This document shows, one piece after another, positions 5,855 through 13,410 of a DNA stretch of 17,110 nt. The notes below the pieces were generated by a model. The model was not told the DNA's origin. It did not search any database and saw nothing but the letters and a program-made list of their open reading frames with translations. The DNA is from Euryarchaeota archaeon TMED117 (lineage in GTDB: Archaea; Thermoplasmatota; Poseidoniia; Poseidoniales; Poseidoniaceae). The translations under genes and the position numbers were made by a program. The stretch spans positions 7,684 to 24,793 of the forward strand of contig NHFS02000058.1 in assembly GCA_002171315.2 (NCBI GenBank). The letters run 5' to 3'. How positions within the stretch are numbered: position 1 is the first letter of the stretch; every line of letters begins with the position of its first letter.

Positions 5855-7045
5855 ATGGACACACTTGTCGAGACGCCTTGGGGCGAAGATTCTGAAGATG
5901 AGGAGATCGTGGAAACAACCCCCGCTCCCGAAGAAGATGTTGAAAATCCAACAGAAGACATTGTCATTGAAGAAAAGGAATCTCATGATGTTCTCGCCCT
6001 CCCAATCAGGGCCAAACCACTCTTCTTGAATAACGATGAAGATGTTGTTGAGTTTACAGTGGCTGAATCGAAAGACGGTTTAGAATCAACTTCGATTATT
6101 GTAGGAGAAGGGTTGTTTCGTATTGTTGAAACAAAAATGCATCAAGATGGAGTTCCAAGAATTGATTTGAAAATGGTTTTGGACAGTGAATTAACTGGTT
6201 TCCAACATGTTGTTGAGAAGCCAAGAGTTGTAGACGTGGCGATCAGTGGGGGACTCTTTCTCACTGGTTTGATCCTGTGTCTATTCCCATTTCAAATTAC
6301 TATGATTTTAGGAATTTCGGCCATATTACTCGGAATAAAATCTGCTCCAGAATACCTCGAAAAACACCGCCTGGTATTTTCTTCATGTGGGAGTACTCAC
6401 ACCTTTGATCTCGATTTAATTGGTGTTTTCAAACCCACATTTAGGGCGAGTATGGCCTTGATAGGCCCTACATTGGCTGAATACATGAAAACAGGGCAGA
6501 TCGATTCAGCCCCAATTGATGAATTGCATGCCAGTTTGAGATTGCCAATTCCTGCGCCTCAGCCTATGCAGTTAGAAGCGCCTGTCATAGCAGAAATTCC
6601 TGTAGGTCCGCCTATACCTGTGATTGATGATGTATCGCAGAACACCCCGCCGCCCGGCGAAATTGCCTCGGATGAGGCTCCTGAGGCACCTGTGCCGCAG
6701 ATTGCCCCTCCAATTGTCATTCCTGCCCCGCCTCAAACCATACCACAACCAAACCCATTGCCTCCGCCACAAGTTGTACCTCAACCAAATCCGCTGCCTC
6801 CACCGCCACAAGTTGCTCCACAACCAAACCCATTGCCACCGCCACCAGCTATGCCTCAACCAAGCCCGCTACCACTACCTCCGGCAATTCTTCCAGCTCA
6901 GCCTTCAATGCAGGGCTTTGATTCCGCTTCATTACCATTGGATGCTCCGTTACCCGAAGCACCCCGTATTCCTGTAGCAGCTGCCCCACAAGAACAAACG
7001 ATTTCACAGGAAGAGCAGGATGCTCTCATGGATGAATTGTCCTAA
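5855..7045 (+). CDS. Two-TM protein with acidic N-terminus and proline-rich repeat tail
   Basis: A 396-residue protein of unknown family. Residues 1-45 are very acidic (EDSEDEEIVETTP...). Residues 46-120 look like a small beta-rich domain. Two hydrophobic helices follow (about 126-143 and 146-161) with almost no loop between them, so both termini should lie on the same side. A second small domain spans 165-230. The rest is proline-rich, with four tandem copies of about 12-13 residues (PQPNPLPPPPQV type, about 297-345), and ends in an acidic helix (SQEEQDALMDELS). Such a tail would be extended and could bind partner domains. ATG 5855 is the first start after the hairpin that follows dnaG. Its TAA directly abuts the convergent 871-residue gene's stop, with no gap. 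No catalytic motif is visible; a scaffold role is inferred. Confidence 0.8.
   Translation: MDTLVETPWGEDSEDEEIVETTPAPEEDVENPTEDIVIEEKESHDVLALPIRAKPLFLNNDEDVVEFTVAESKDGLESTSIIVGEGLFRIVETKMHQDGVPRIDLKMVLDSELTGFQHVVEKPRVVDVAISGGLFLTGLILCLFPFQITMILGISAILLGIKSAPEYLEKHRLVFSSCGSTHTFDLDLIGVFKPTFRASMALIGPTLAEYMKTGQIDSAPIDELHASLRLPIPAPQPMQLEAPVIAEIPVGPPIPVIDDVSQNTPPPGEIASDEAPEAPVPQIAPPIVIPAPPQTIPQPNPLPPPQVVPQPNPLPPPPQVAPQPNPLPPPPAMPQPSPLPLPPAILPAQPSMQGFDSASLPLDAPLPEAPRIPVAAAPQEQTISQEEQDALMDELS
6743..6889 (+). repeat. In-frame tandem repeats encoding PQPNPLPPPP units
   Basis: Four imperfect copies of 36-39 bases encode PQPNPLPPPQVV, PQPNPLPPPPQVA, PQPNPLPPPPAM and PQPSPLPLPPAI. Copies 1-3 are closely alike in DNA as well as protein, suggesting recent expansion by slippage. 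Copy 4 has drifted. Confidence 0.85.
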
Positions 7046-9661
7046 TCAGTTCACGCCACCGGCTGTATTCAAGTCCAATGCCTCAACAAGACGGTGGACG
7101 CTTTTTTCAAGATCTTCGAGATTTGATGAATCTGGTAATGGAGTTGTATCCGCAGAGAGGGGGACTTTGACTCCTGGGCCTGGCGTTCGTTCTAATGCTG
7201 CGCCTAATTGTAATGAATCTTCAAGGAAATTCCCTGTCGCTCCCGAATGTCGTGCTTCCAAACGCATTCGAATCCATTGCTGATATTTTGGAACTGCTTC
7301 TCCTATTTTATCGATCAGAACGGCTCGCTGATCATTTGAGGAATCATCGGATGGTAAAAGACGGAGGAGAAGTCGAATCATACGATCCACGCGTACATCT
7401 CTTGGCTCGATACCTACATGCTCCGCAAGTGTTCTCCTGAGATGTTTTGTATCCAGTGTTCCTTGAGTATTGAAGACCATGCCTTGAGACAACGCTAATC
7501 GTTCCAATATTGTTTGAAATGATGTTAATAATCGAGGATTTGGTTGGGCCTCTGGGATTGGTTGCTTAGTTTCAACGGGTTTCTGAATTGGTTCGTCTTG
7601 TGGTTTTATCTCAACGGGTTTTTGTTGTGGTTTTGGCTTTACTTCTTCCTCGGAAACTAATTTAGGGGATTCTGGGCTTTCGACTTCCTCTTCCATTGCT
7701 TCAAGAATTGCTTCTTGTGCATCTTCAAGTGTCGTCCGAGGTTGTGTGGTAACGGGTTTCATCAAAGGATGGCGGCTTTCATTTTGAGGGAGTAAAACGG
7801 GTCGTTGAGTTGGAGACCATAGTGGATACCTAAATTCTTCTTCTTCGATTGGGCGACTGGCTAGGTGGCGGATTAGAGCGGGGATTTGTGTTTCGATATC
7901 TTTGAGAGCCAGTGGATTGCGAACCATTTCTGATATCTCAAGTCCTTTGGTTACATCGCGTCGCCAGTCAAGTGCGGAAAGCCTTCTCTGAATCTTTGAG
8001 ATGTTCGATATTACTGATCTGGATGAGGCGAATTGGCGAATGAATTCTTTCGAGTTCTCATCTGCTAATATGGCCAGTTCACTTACATTCCAACCTTGAG
8101 ATTCAAGTGTTTGAATCTCATGTCGAGCGGTTTCCACCACTTTCAAGGATGAGGTCTCAAGTTGATGATTTTGTCCTTGTCGTTCGAGGGTTGCAATCCC
8201 TTGCTCGAAGGAATATAAGTCTGAGAAATTCGGCTCTTTTGTTGTTTTCCCCTCGCGTATAGAGTTACGCCATTCCCGCTCTAGCATACGGCGATGGCGT
8301 GTGTTCCTTAGGGTCCTTTTTTCAACCCAATCCTCCATTTCTGAAAGGATATCTGCATCAAGATCTGCTGTTTGGAGAATGGTTGTACGTTGTTCAACTT
8401 CTTCTTCTCCACCAAGTGATGTGTCAAGATTGAAAAATAGATCCATCAATTGGGATGCCTTTTCTAAAGATTGAACATACTGAGTAAGTTCTGTTAAGGC
8501 AGAGCGTGGTTCTTCAGTTGCCTTGTAACGCCAAATATCCAGGTCGAATCCATATTGCTCCCAGTGCTCAATGATTGAGGCGATTTGAAGTTCGAGATTG
8601 GTCCACTCTTGTTCAAGACCCTCTATTTTTTCAAGAAATGTATCCGTATGTTCTAATTTCCCCGCAATATTATGGATTTCGTCAGCCTCTAATCCCCATG
8701 CTTTCGAAATAGTCTCCCATCGATCCATTGCTGTTGAGTGGATATTGAAAGATTGTTCAATCTCTGGCAGCATATGCTCCCATTCAAGTAAGTCCGATGG
8801 TTGAATCTGGATTGTTGAATTGTATGTGAATCCCAAATTGTTCCAGTTTGCAAGAATTACGTTCATTTCAGCGAGCCGTTCTTTCAAATGATGGCTAATC
8901 GTTTGGATATTCTTTTCCAGCTTCTGTAATGATTGTTCATCATCAACTTCAAGATCGTGTGCTCGTTTTTCGAGTGTTTCTGAAAGTATAGGGTCGAATG
9001 ATTGAATTGAATTCTTTATTTCAAGTAAAATATATTCTCTGCGATCTAAAATTGCTTGATAATGTTCTATTTGTGAAAGTTGTTTAATGAAATTACCTTT
9101 AGGTGTTGGGATGGAAAACCCTTGCTCCCGGAGAATTATTAGTGCCTCATCAAGCATTTTTCGCTGTCTCGCTTCGCTCTCTTCGATCTTTGAGACCTCC
9201 AAAAGTATGTTTTCGTACGTATCGGGTTCGGCCAAGAACGGTGTTAAAAGTTGTATTGCAGGCCAACTTGACTCATCAAATAGAGTAAATTTTGTCATAA
9301 GATTCCAGTATAGGCCCTCATTTTCAGAAGTGGAAGCCCAGAGAGAGTAGTACCGATAACAAGCAGATTCCCAGGGCGAATGAATCGAACTCCATTCAAT
9401 AAATTCTTTTTCAACAATCTCGAAGTTGAACGGATTTGTAAGACGTGTCCGGTATTGCTCTTCTTGGGCTGTGAGAGAAAGGCGTTTCTTGAGAACATCA
9501 CATTTTTGAATAAGTGATTCCACTTGCTCAATATCTGACAACGTAATTCCATGACTAAAGTGGTTGGATATGGCGTCAGTATCATATCCTTTTTCTGACC
9601 ATGATGAAGTATACTCCTCCAGATTTTCGAAGGAAGAAGAAGTCGCTTCATCGCTCGACAT
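7046..9661 (-). CDS. Large coiled-coil repeat protein, unrecognised (871 aa)
   Basis: A very acidic, mostly helical cytoplasmic protein with no signal peptide or membrane helix. Residues 17-600 contain several degenerate units with the pattern Trp/Leu-x2-4-Gly-[Phe/Tyr/Trp]-x-hydrophobic followed by a long helix. Examples are WSEKGYDTDAI (21-31), LREQGFSIPTPKG (177-189), WNNLGFTYN (273-281), WEQYGFDLDIW (367-377) and LESQGWNVSEL (519-529). Residues 640-709 are a Pro/Lys/Glu-rich linker (KPKPQQKPVEIKPQ). A separate C-terminal helical domain (about 710-805, RLLTSFQTILERLALSQ onward) ends before a low-complexity tail. Start ATG 9661 is supported by AGGTGA four bases upstream. It is monocistronic, divergent from the TPR gene and convergent with the proline-rich gene. 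A scaffold or chromosome/cell-organisation role is possible but unproven. Confidence 0.85.
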   Translation of the reverse strand: MSSDEATSSSFENLEEYTSSWSEKGYDTDAISNHFSHGITLSDIEQVESLIQKCDVLKKRLSLTAQEEQYRTRLTNPFNFEIVEKEFIEWSSIHSPWESACYRYYSLWASTSENEGLYWNLMTKFTLFDESSWPAIQLLTPFLAEPDTYENILLEVSKIEESEARQRKMLDEALIILREQGFSIPTPKGNFIKQLSQIEHYQAILDRREYILLEIKNSIQSFDPILSETLEKRAHDLEVDDEQSLQKLEKNIQTISHHLKERLAEMNVILANWNNLGFTYNSTIQIQPSDLLEWEHMLPEIEQSFNIHSTAMDRWETISKAWGLEADEIHNIAGKLEHTDTFLEKIEGLEQEWTNLELQIASIIEHWEQYGFDLDIWRYKATEEPRSALTELTQYVQSLEKASQLMDLFFNLDTSLGGEEEVEQRTTILQTADLDADILSEMEDWVEKRTLRNTRHRRMLEREWRNSIREGKTTKEPNFSDLYSFEQGIATLERQGQNHQLETSSLKVVETARHEIQTLESQGWNVSELAILADENSKEFIRQFASSRSVISNISKIQRRLSALDWRRDVTKGLEISEMVRNPLALKDIETQIPALIRHLASRPIEEEEFRYPLWSPTQRPVLLPQNESRHPLMKPVTTQPRTTLEDAQEAILEAMEEEVESPESPKLVSEEEVKPKPQQKPVEIKPQDEPIQKPVETKQPIPEAQPNPRLLTSFQTILERLALSQGMVFNTQGTLDTKHLRRTLAEHVGIEPRDVRVDRMIRLLLRLLPSDDSSNDQRAVLIDKIGEAVPKYQQWIRMRLEARHSGATGNFLEDSLQLGAALERTPGPGVKVPLSADTTPLPDSSNLEDLEKSVHRLVEALDLNTAGGVN

Positions 9662-9665
9662 GGGT

Positions 9666-9671
9666 TCACCT
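9666..9671 (-). promoter_or_regulatory. Shine-Dalgarno site for the 871-residue protein
   Basis: The minus strand reads AGGTGA four bases before ATG 9661, a good match to the archaeal SD consensus. It supports that start and a leadered mRNA. Confidence 0.5.
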
Positions 9672-9800
9672 AATGGGGCAAAATACTGCTTAGTCTTTCA
9701 ATGTGAGCCGTATTTTGACGTTTTTATGTTCAAATAGAAGGGGTTGGAGATTTACGGAGCCTTCTAAAATCGACATCTAGACTGTCAATTATACCGCAGG

Positions 9801-9809
9801 ACATAAAGG
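9801..9809 (+). promoter_or_regulatory. TATA-like element for the TPR gene
   Basis: ACATAAAGG is centred about 27 bases before ATG 9832, consistent with a leaderless transcript. No SD is visible before this ATG. The rest of the 170-base divergent gap (9662-9831) holds further AT-rich patches but nothing else recognisable. Confidence 0.4.
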
Positions 9810-9831
9810 CAGACTGTGTGCTTTCTGCCTA

Positions 9832-12111
9832 ATGGAACCTATATCGATTGCTTTGTTGAGTCTCTTCACCTTAACTGCAGGCGTACTTGGATGGCAACTT
9901 TTTGTTGCTCGGGAAACGCTTCAAGCCGTTGTTGATCGATCAATGGTCCTCTCAGAATCTCAAGGGGCTCATGCAAAACAAACTACTGAAGTTATTTCTG
10001 CTCTTCAGCAAAAAATTGAATCCTATGATTCACTCATTCGAGCATTACGTTCAACTCAGCCAGAAATTGATAGTGGGGTTGATGCATATCAGAAAATCCA
10101 AACGTTGGTAAAAGGGGATGTTGATGACATAAGTTCATCTGTTGCGGCCATCAAATCGGTGTGTTCAACTATTTCTGTTGCAGAACTCTCTCCTGATTTA
10201 ACCGTCATGCAAATATCACTTGCAGATCAATTGTTCGATGTATTAGAATCTCGTCAAATCTCTTCCAATGACCTTCATTTAGATGGGCGACAAGCGCTTC
10301 AATTAGGAATATGTGCACTCCACCTTCAAAAAATAGATTGGGCTGCGGCAGCATTTGGTACTGCATATCAGTCCTTACCTGGGAATGATGTTGTATTGCA
10401 AGGTCTGGAAGAAATTGCATTGCTCAAGTCGGACGAAGTATTACGACAACATTGGCTTGAAGCGCGGTTGCGTAATGATCCTGACAATCCTGAATTATTG
10501 AGAGCTCAGGCCCATCTCCTTGTCCGTCAAGGAGATGAAGGTGCTGAAAAAGCCGTTCGCCGATTGGAGGCGTTGGGTGTTGATACGCCTGCTGACCGTT
10601 CTCTTCTCTCCGGACTTCGTCATCGCGCAGGTTCTCCAAATGAAGCGATTGAAGCGATTGAACAAGCACTGGAAGAAGACAATCAGAAACCAGATTATTG
10701 GCTTCAATATGCTCTCCTGCTCAAAGGAGAAGGAGAAAATGGACGTTCGCTCGAGGCTGTCGATAGTTGTCTGAATTTGGATCGACAGATAGGAGATGCT
10801 TGGGCTCTACGAGCAGAATTATTGAGTACGCAGAGTGGAAGACTCGCCGAAGCGCTGAAGGCTGCGACTCATGCTGTAGCATTGGAAAGTGGTGGTGCAA
10901 ACCTCATTTTATTGAAAGCGGATTTACTCGCTGAAAATGGAGATTTAATTGGTTCAGAAACATGTCTTGAACAAGCTGTTGAGAAGTATCCAATGGACCC
11001 TGAACTACGTAGCACTGTGGCTTCAAGAAGATTAGCTGAAGGTAGAATTGAAGCTGCACAACTGCTGCTTGATAATACGCCACAAATCATCGATCATCCT
11101 GAACTTCATATCGTTGAAGGACGGTTACATCTTGCTCGGGCCGATCGAACAAGAGATGGAACAGGGGAAACTGATAAGATCCTGCTCTCATCTGCAATAG
11201 AATCATTCAATTCTGCATTGTCTATGAACAGAGAACTAGGTGTCGCTTGGCTCGGTCTAGCCCGCACACAACGGTTATTGAAGGACACTGGTGAAGCGAG
11301 TGAATCTCTCATTCGAGCTCGAAGATTGTTAGGAGATACCGAGGCATCCGTGTCTGTTGAATCTGCCCTGCTTGCAATAGATATGGATGATTTGAATGCT
11401 GCAACTCGGTACATTGATGCTGCAGGAATTCAAGGAACGAGCACAACGATTTCCTATGTTCGGGGTAACATTGCAATCCGCCTTGGTGAGCTTGAAAGAG
11501 CTGTTGGACTCTATAATGAAGTATTAGAAGAAAATCCTAAACACATCCGAGCTCGATTAAATCGGATCAGTTGTCATCTTGCATTGAATCAAGCTGTTGA
11601 TGCTAAAACCGATGCTGAAACACTTCTTTCACTCGCACCCGATCTAACTGTTGCTGTCTTCGCACGTGCGGATGCTCAGTCTAGACTTGGTGAATGGGAA
11701 GAAGCCAAGGATGGTTTCAAAATTGTTCTCGGAGAAGCGCCACATCATTATCAAGCCCTTACGAAACTTGCAGCGTGTTACATCGCTTTAGATCGCCCCG
11801 AACGTGCAGAGGCCCCTCTGAATGAGGCGCTTCGTATTGCACCTGAATACGGTGATGCATGGCATCAAAGAGGGTTGCTTTACCTCGAATGGGAACGTAT
11901 GGAAAATGCGTTGAGTGATTTTGAAGCCGCAATTCGAGCCGATGGAAACCACCTCGAAGCGAGATTGCGAGCCGCTGCAATCTACCATGCGCATGGAAAA
12001 ACCGATATGGCTTCCGCTGCTTGGAGAGGCATCCTTGCAATCGAGCCAGACCATCCTTTAGCGCGTAAAAGACTCAGCGAATGTGAACAAAAACTTGCGA
12101 CAACAACATGA
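9832..12111 (+). CDS. Membrane-anchored TPR-repeat protein (759 aa)
   Basis: The N-terminus (MEPISIALLSLFTLTAGVLGW, about 4-22) is a single uncleaved membrane anchor. A polar helical stalk follows (about 25-130), then a long array of tetratricopeptide repeats from about residue 150 to 750. Clear TPR units include DAWHQRGLLYLEWERMENAL and ISYVRGNIAIRLGELERAV, with the usual Gly/Ala/Tyr spacing and A-x-x-A-I-x-x-P ends. TPR arrays form superhelical scaffolds that bind partner proteins or peptides; no enzyme domain is present. The start ATG 9832 fits a leaderless mRNA from the TATA-like element at 9801-9809. The downstream thioredoxin-fold gene begins 42 bases after its stop, across a perfect hairpin. 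The side of the membrane that the TPR domain faces is not certain; few charges precede the helix and ARE follows it, suggesting the cytoplasm. Confidence 0.9.
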   Translation: MEPISIALLSLFTLTAGVLGWQLFVARETLQAVVDRSMVLSESQGAHAKQTTEVISALQQKIESYDSLIRALRSTQPEIDSGVDAYQKIQTLVKGDVDDISSSVAAIKSVCSTISVAELSPDLTVMQISLADQLFDVLESRQISSNDLHLDGRQALQLGICALHLQKIDWAAAAFGTAYQSLPGNDVVLQGLEEIALLKSDEVLRQHWLEARLRNDPDNPELLRAQAHLLVRQGDEGAEKAVRRLEALGVDTPADRSLLSGLRHRAGSPNEAIEAIEQALEEDNQKPDYWLQYALLLKGEGENGRSLEAVDSCLNLDRQIGDAWALRAELLSTQSGRLAEALKAATHAVALESGGANLILLKADLLAENGDLIGSETCLEQAVEKYPMDPELRSTVASRRLAEGRIEAAQLLLDNTPQIIDHPELHIVEGRLHLARADRTRDGTGETDKILLSSAIESFNSALSMNRELGVAWLGLARTQRLLKDTGEASESLIRARRLLGDTEASVSVESALLAIDMDDLNAATRYIDAAGIQGTSTTISYVRGNIAIRLGELERAVGLYNEVLEENPKHIRARLNRISCHLALNQAVDAKTDAETLLSLAPDLTVAVFARADAQSRLGEWEEAKDGFKIVLGEAPHHYQALTKLAACYIALDRPERAEAPLNEALRIAPEYGDAWHQRGLLYLEWERMENALSDFEAAIRADGNHLEARLRAAAIYHAHGKTDMASAAWRGILAIEPDHPLARKRLSECEQKLATTT

Positions 12112-12122
12112 TGAAAAGCGAA

Positions 12123-12139
12123 GACCTAAGAATTAGGTC
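12123..12139 (+). terminator. Perfect intergenic hairpin between the TPR and thioredoxin-fold genes
   Basis: GACCTAAGAATTAGGTC forms a perfect 7-bp stem with a 3-base loop, starting 11 bases after the TPR stop and ending 14 bases before the next ATG. There is no U-run. It could stall or end transcription, be processed, or bind a dimeric regulator as DNA. Confidence 0.35.
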
Positions 12140-12153
12140 GTGAAGCATGTGTT

Positions 12154-12693
12154 ATGAGCATTCAAGTTGGAGACAAGGCGCCAAATTATTCATTGAAAAA
12201 TTCAAACGCATCTGAGGGTGGAGAAGTTCTTTCTCTCTCTGATTCGATGGATAAAAACGGATGTGTCATTGTCTTCGAATGCAACCATTGCCCATACGTT
12301 GTAGCGAGTGTTGATCGAATCAATGTCATGTCTGAGTATTGCAAAGAACGAGGATTTGGATTCGTTGGGATCAACTCAAACGACCCTGTAAACTATCCTG
12401 CTGACTCATTTGAAAATATGGTCAAGCGTGCTGAATCGGGTATGCCATATCCCTACCTGCATGACCCTACACAAGTGACTGCGACAGCATGGGGAGCTGA
12501 AAGAACCCCTGAGTTTTTCTTGCTTGATTCTGAAGGAGTGGTGGTCTATCGCGGCCGGATGGACGACAGCCCTCGCGACCCTACTCAGGCAACCACATCA
12601 GAATTGAAAGATGCTGTTGATGCGCTGCTTTCTGGAACCTCCCCCCCGGTAACATCAACCGTATCAATCGGTTGCTCCGTTAAGTGGAAGTGA
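12154..12693 (+). CDS. Thioredoxin-fold, peroxiredoxin-like redox protein
   Basis: A 179-residue member of the AhpC/TSA-like thioredoxin-fold family whose signature is a CNHCPYV active site and a SIGCxxKWK C-terminus. Here FECNHCPYV is at 41-49, so the CxxC pair is Cys43/Cys46. GINSNDPVNYPADSFENM follows at about 73-90, then the cis-proline loop RTPEFFLLDSEG, the strand VVYRGRMDDS, and finally SIGCSVKWK. The protein is predicted cytoplasmic, with no signal peptide. It likely performs disulfide exchange or peroxide detoxification, but its partner is unknown. The third conserved cysteine near the C-terminus may be resolving. ATG 12154 is the natural start (MSIQVGDKAPNYSL). Its stop is four bases before the VOC gene, so the two are almost certainly co-transcribed. 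Confidence 0.88.
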   Translation: MSIQVGDKAPNYSLKNSNASEGGEVLSLSDSMDKNGCVIVFECNHCPYVVASVDRINVMSEYCKERGFGFVGINSNDPVNYPADSFENMVKRAESGMPYPYLHDPTQVTATAWGAERTPEFFLLDSEGVVVYRGRMDDSPRDPTQATTSELKDAVDALLSGTSPPVTSTVSIGCSVKWK

Positions 12694-12697
12694 GGGT

Positions 12698-13198
12698 TTG
12701 AGTGGTTGCATACGTCAATGTGACTGGGATGATAATGACGTATGCAGAAGTTGTGGAACTGACTATTCGCCCCCGAAAAAACTCAGGCCGTTTCACCTCG
12801 CATTTCCTGTAGATGATCTAAATAAAGCAAAAAAATTCTACACTGGAGTCCTGGGTTGTTCAGTTGGCCGAGAGAAGGAAGAATCGTGTGTCTTCAAATT
12901 CTTTGGTCATCAAATTGTTGCACATAAGGTCTCTCAAATGCCCAAATTATCAACCAACCCTGTTGACGGAAAAGAAATCCCTTCTCTTCATTTTGGAATT
13001 GTTATGGATTGGGATGATTGGCATCAGTTGAAAGGGAAATTTGAGTCAGAAGGTATCGAATTCGTAATTGAACCATACACTCGTTATGAAAATCAGCCAG
13101 GCTCACAAGCGACAATGTTCATCAAAGATCCATGTGGAAATCATCTTGAGTTCAAATCCTTCAAAGATGATAGTGTCATATTCGATTCCACTTGGTGA
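12698..13198 (+). CDS. VOC-fold (glyoxalase-like) protein with N-terminal four-Cys knuckle
   Basis: Residues 30-157 match a vicinal-oxygen-chelate subgroup: PFHLAFPVDDLNKAKKFYTGVLGC, FFGHQIVAHKV, NPVDGKEIPSLHFGIVMDWDDWHQL and EFVIEPYTRY, then DPCGNHLEFKSF. Likely metal ligands are His33, His98 and Glu151, with His71 or similar as the fourth. Members of this fold act as lyases, dioxygenases or thiol transferases; the substrate here is not known. The first 28 residues add Cys4, Cys8, Cys16 and Cys19 (CIRQCDWDDNDVCRSCG), closely resembling the DUF1289 'CxxxC...CxxC' motif and suggesting a small zinc knuckle. The start is TTG 12698, which keeps the whole Cys motif. No other usual start codon that would keep it was noticed. 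It is co-transcribed with the thioredoxin-fold gene, which fits a redox or detoxification role. Confidence 0.85.
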   Translation: MSGCIRQCDWDDNDVCRSCGTDYSPPKKLRPFHLAFPVDDLNKAKKFYTGVLGCSVGREKEESCVFKFFGHQIVAHKVSQMPKLSTNPVDGKEIPSLHFGIVMDWDDWHQLKGKFESEGIEFVIEPYTRYENQPGSQATMFIKDPCGNHLEFKSFKDDSVIFDSTW

Positions 13199-13410
13199 GC
13201 CATTATTTGGGGATTTAACCTTCAATGAGTGGGCATCGGTCATCGTCAAGTTCTACAACATGTATGGCCCAGAGATAACCTGTTCGTACGGCCAATGATT
13301 TCTCTTCGTCTTGCATATTCTCAATACTAATTATCTATCTGTTCCATTATCAAAGTATTGAACGCATTTCATCAAAGAATTGAGATAGAGAGAATTGTTG
13401 GACGGTATGT
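13199..13410. other. Intergenic gap before the M28 peptidase
   Basis: This 212-base gap has no convincing gene on either strand. It holds a weak inverted repeat (TGGCC near 13264 with GGCCA near 13291) and an AT-rich stretch (ACTAATTATCTAT, about 13326-13338) that could be a TATA element giving a leader of some 45 bases. No tRNA or other RNA gene was recognised. Confidence 0.4.

Noticed and set aside
5551..5967. Leftward Ser-rich frame across the dnaG end
   Set aside because: It lies opposite conserved DnaG C-terminal sequence and the acidic start of the next gene. It is a mirror artefact of acidic codons.
6572..6859. Leftward Trp/Arg-rich frame
   Set aside because: It is the antisense of the proline-rich repeats (CCA/CCG read as TGG/CGG) and not a protein.
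13068..13298. Rightward 76-codon frame overlapping the end of the VOC gene
   Set aside because: It overlaps the conserved VOC C-terminus in another frame, with no start signal.
13199..13410. Possible tRNA or small RNA in the gap before the M28 gene
   Set aside because: No cloverleaf, T-loop GTTCGA or 3' acceptor pairing could be found; only a weak 5-bp inverted repeat.
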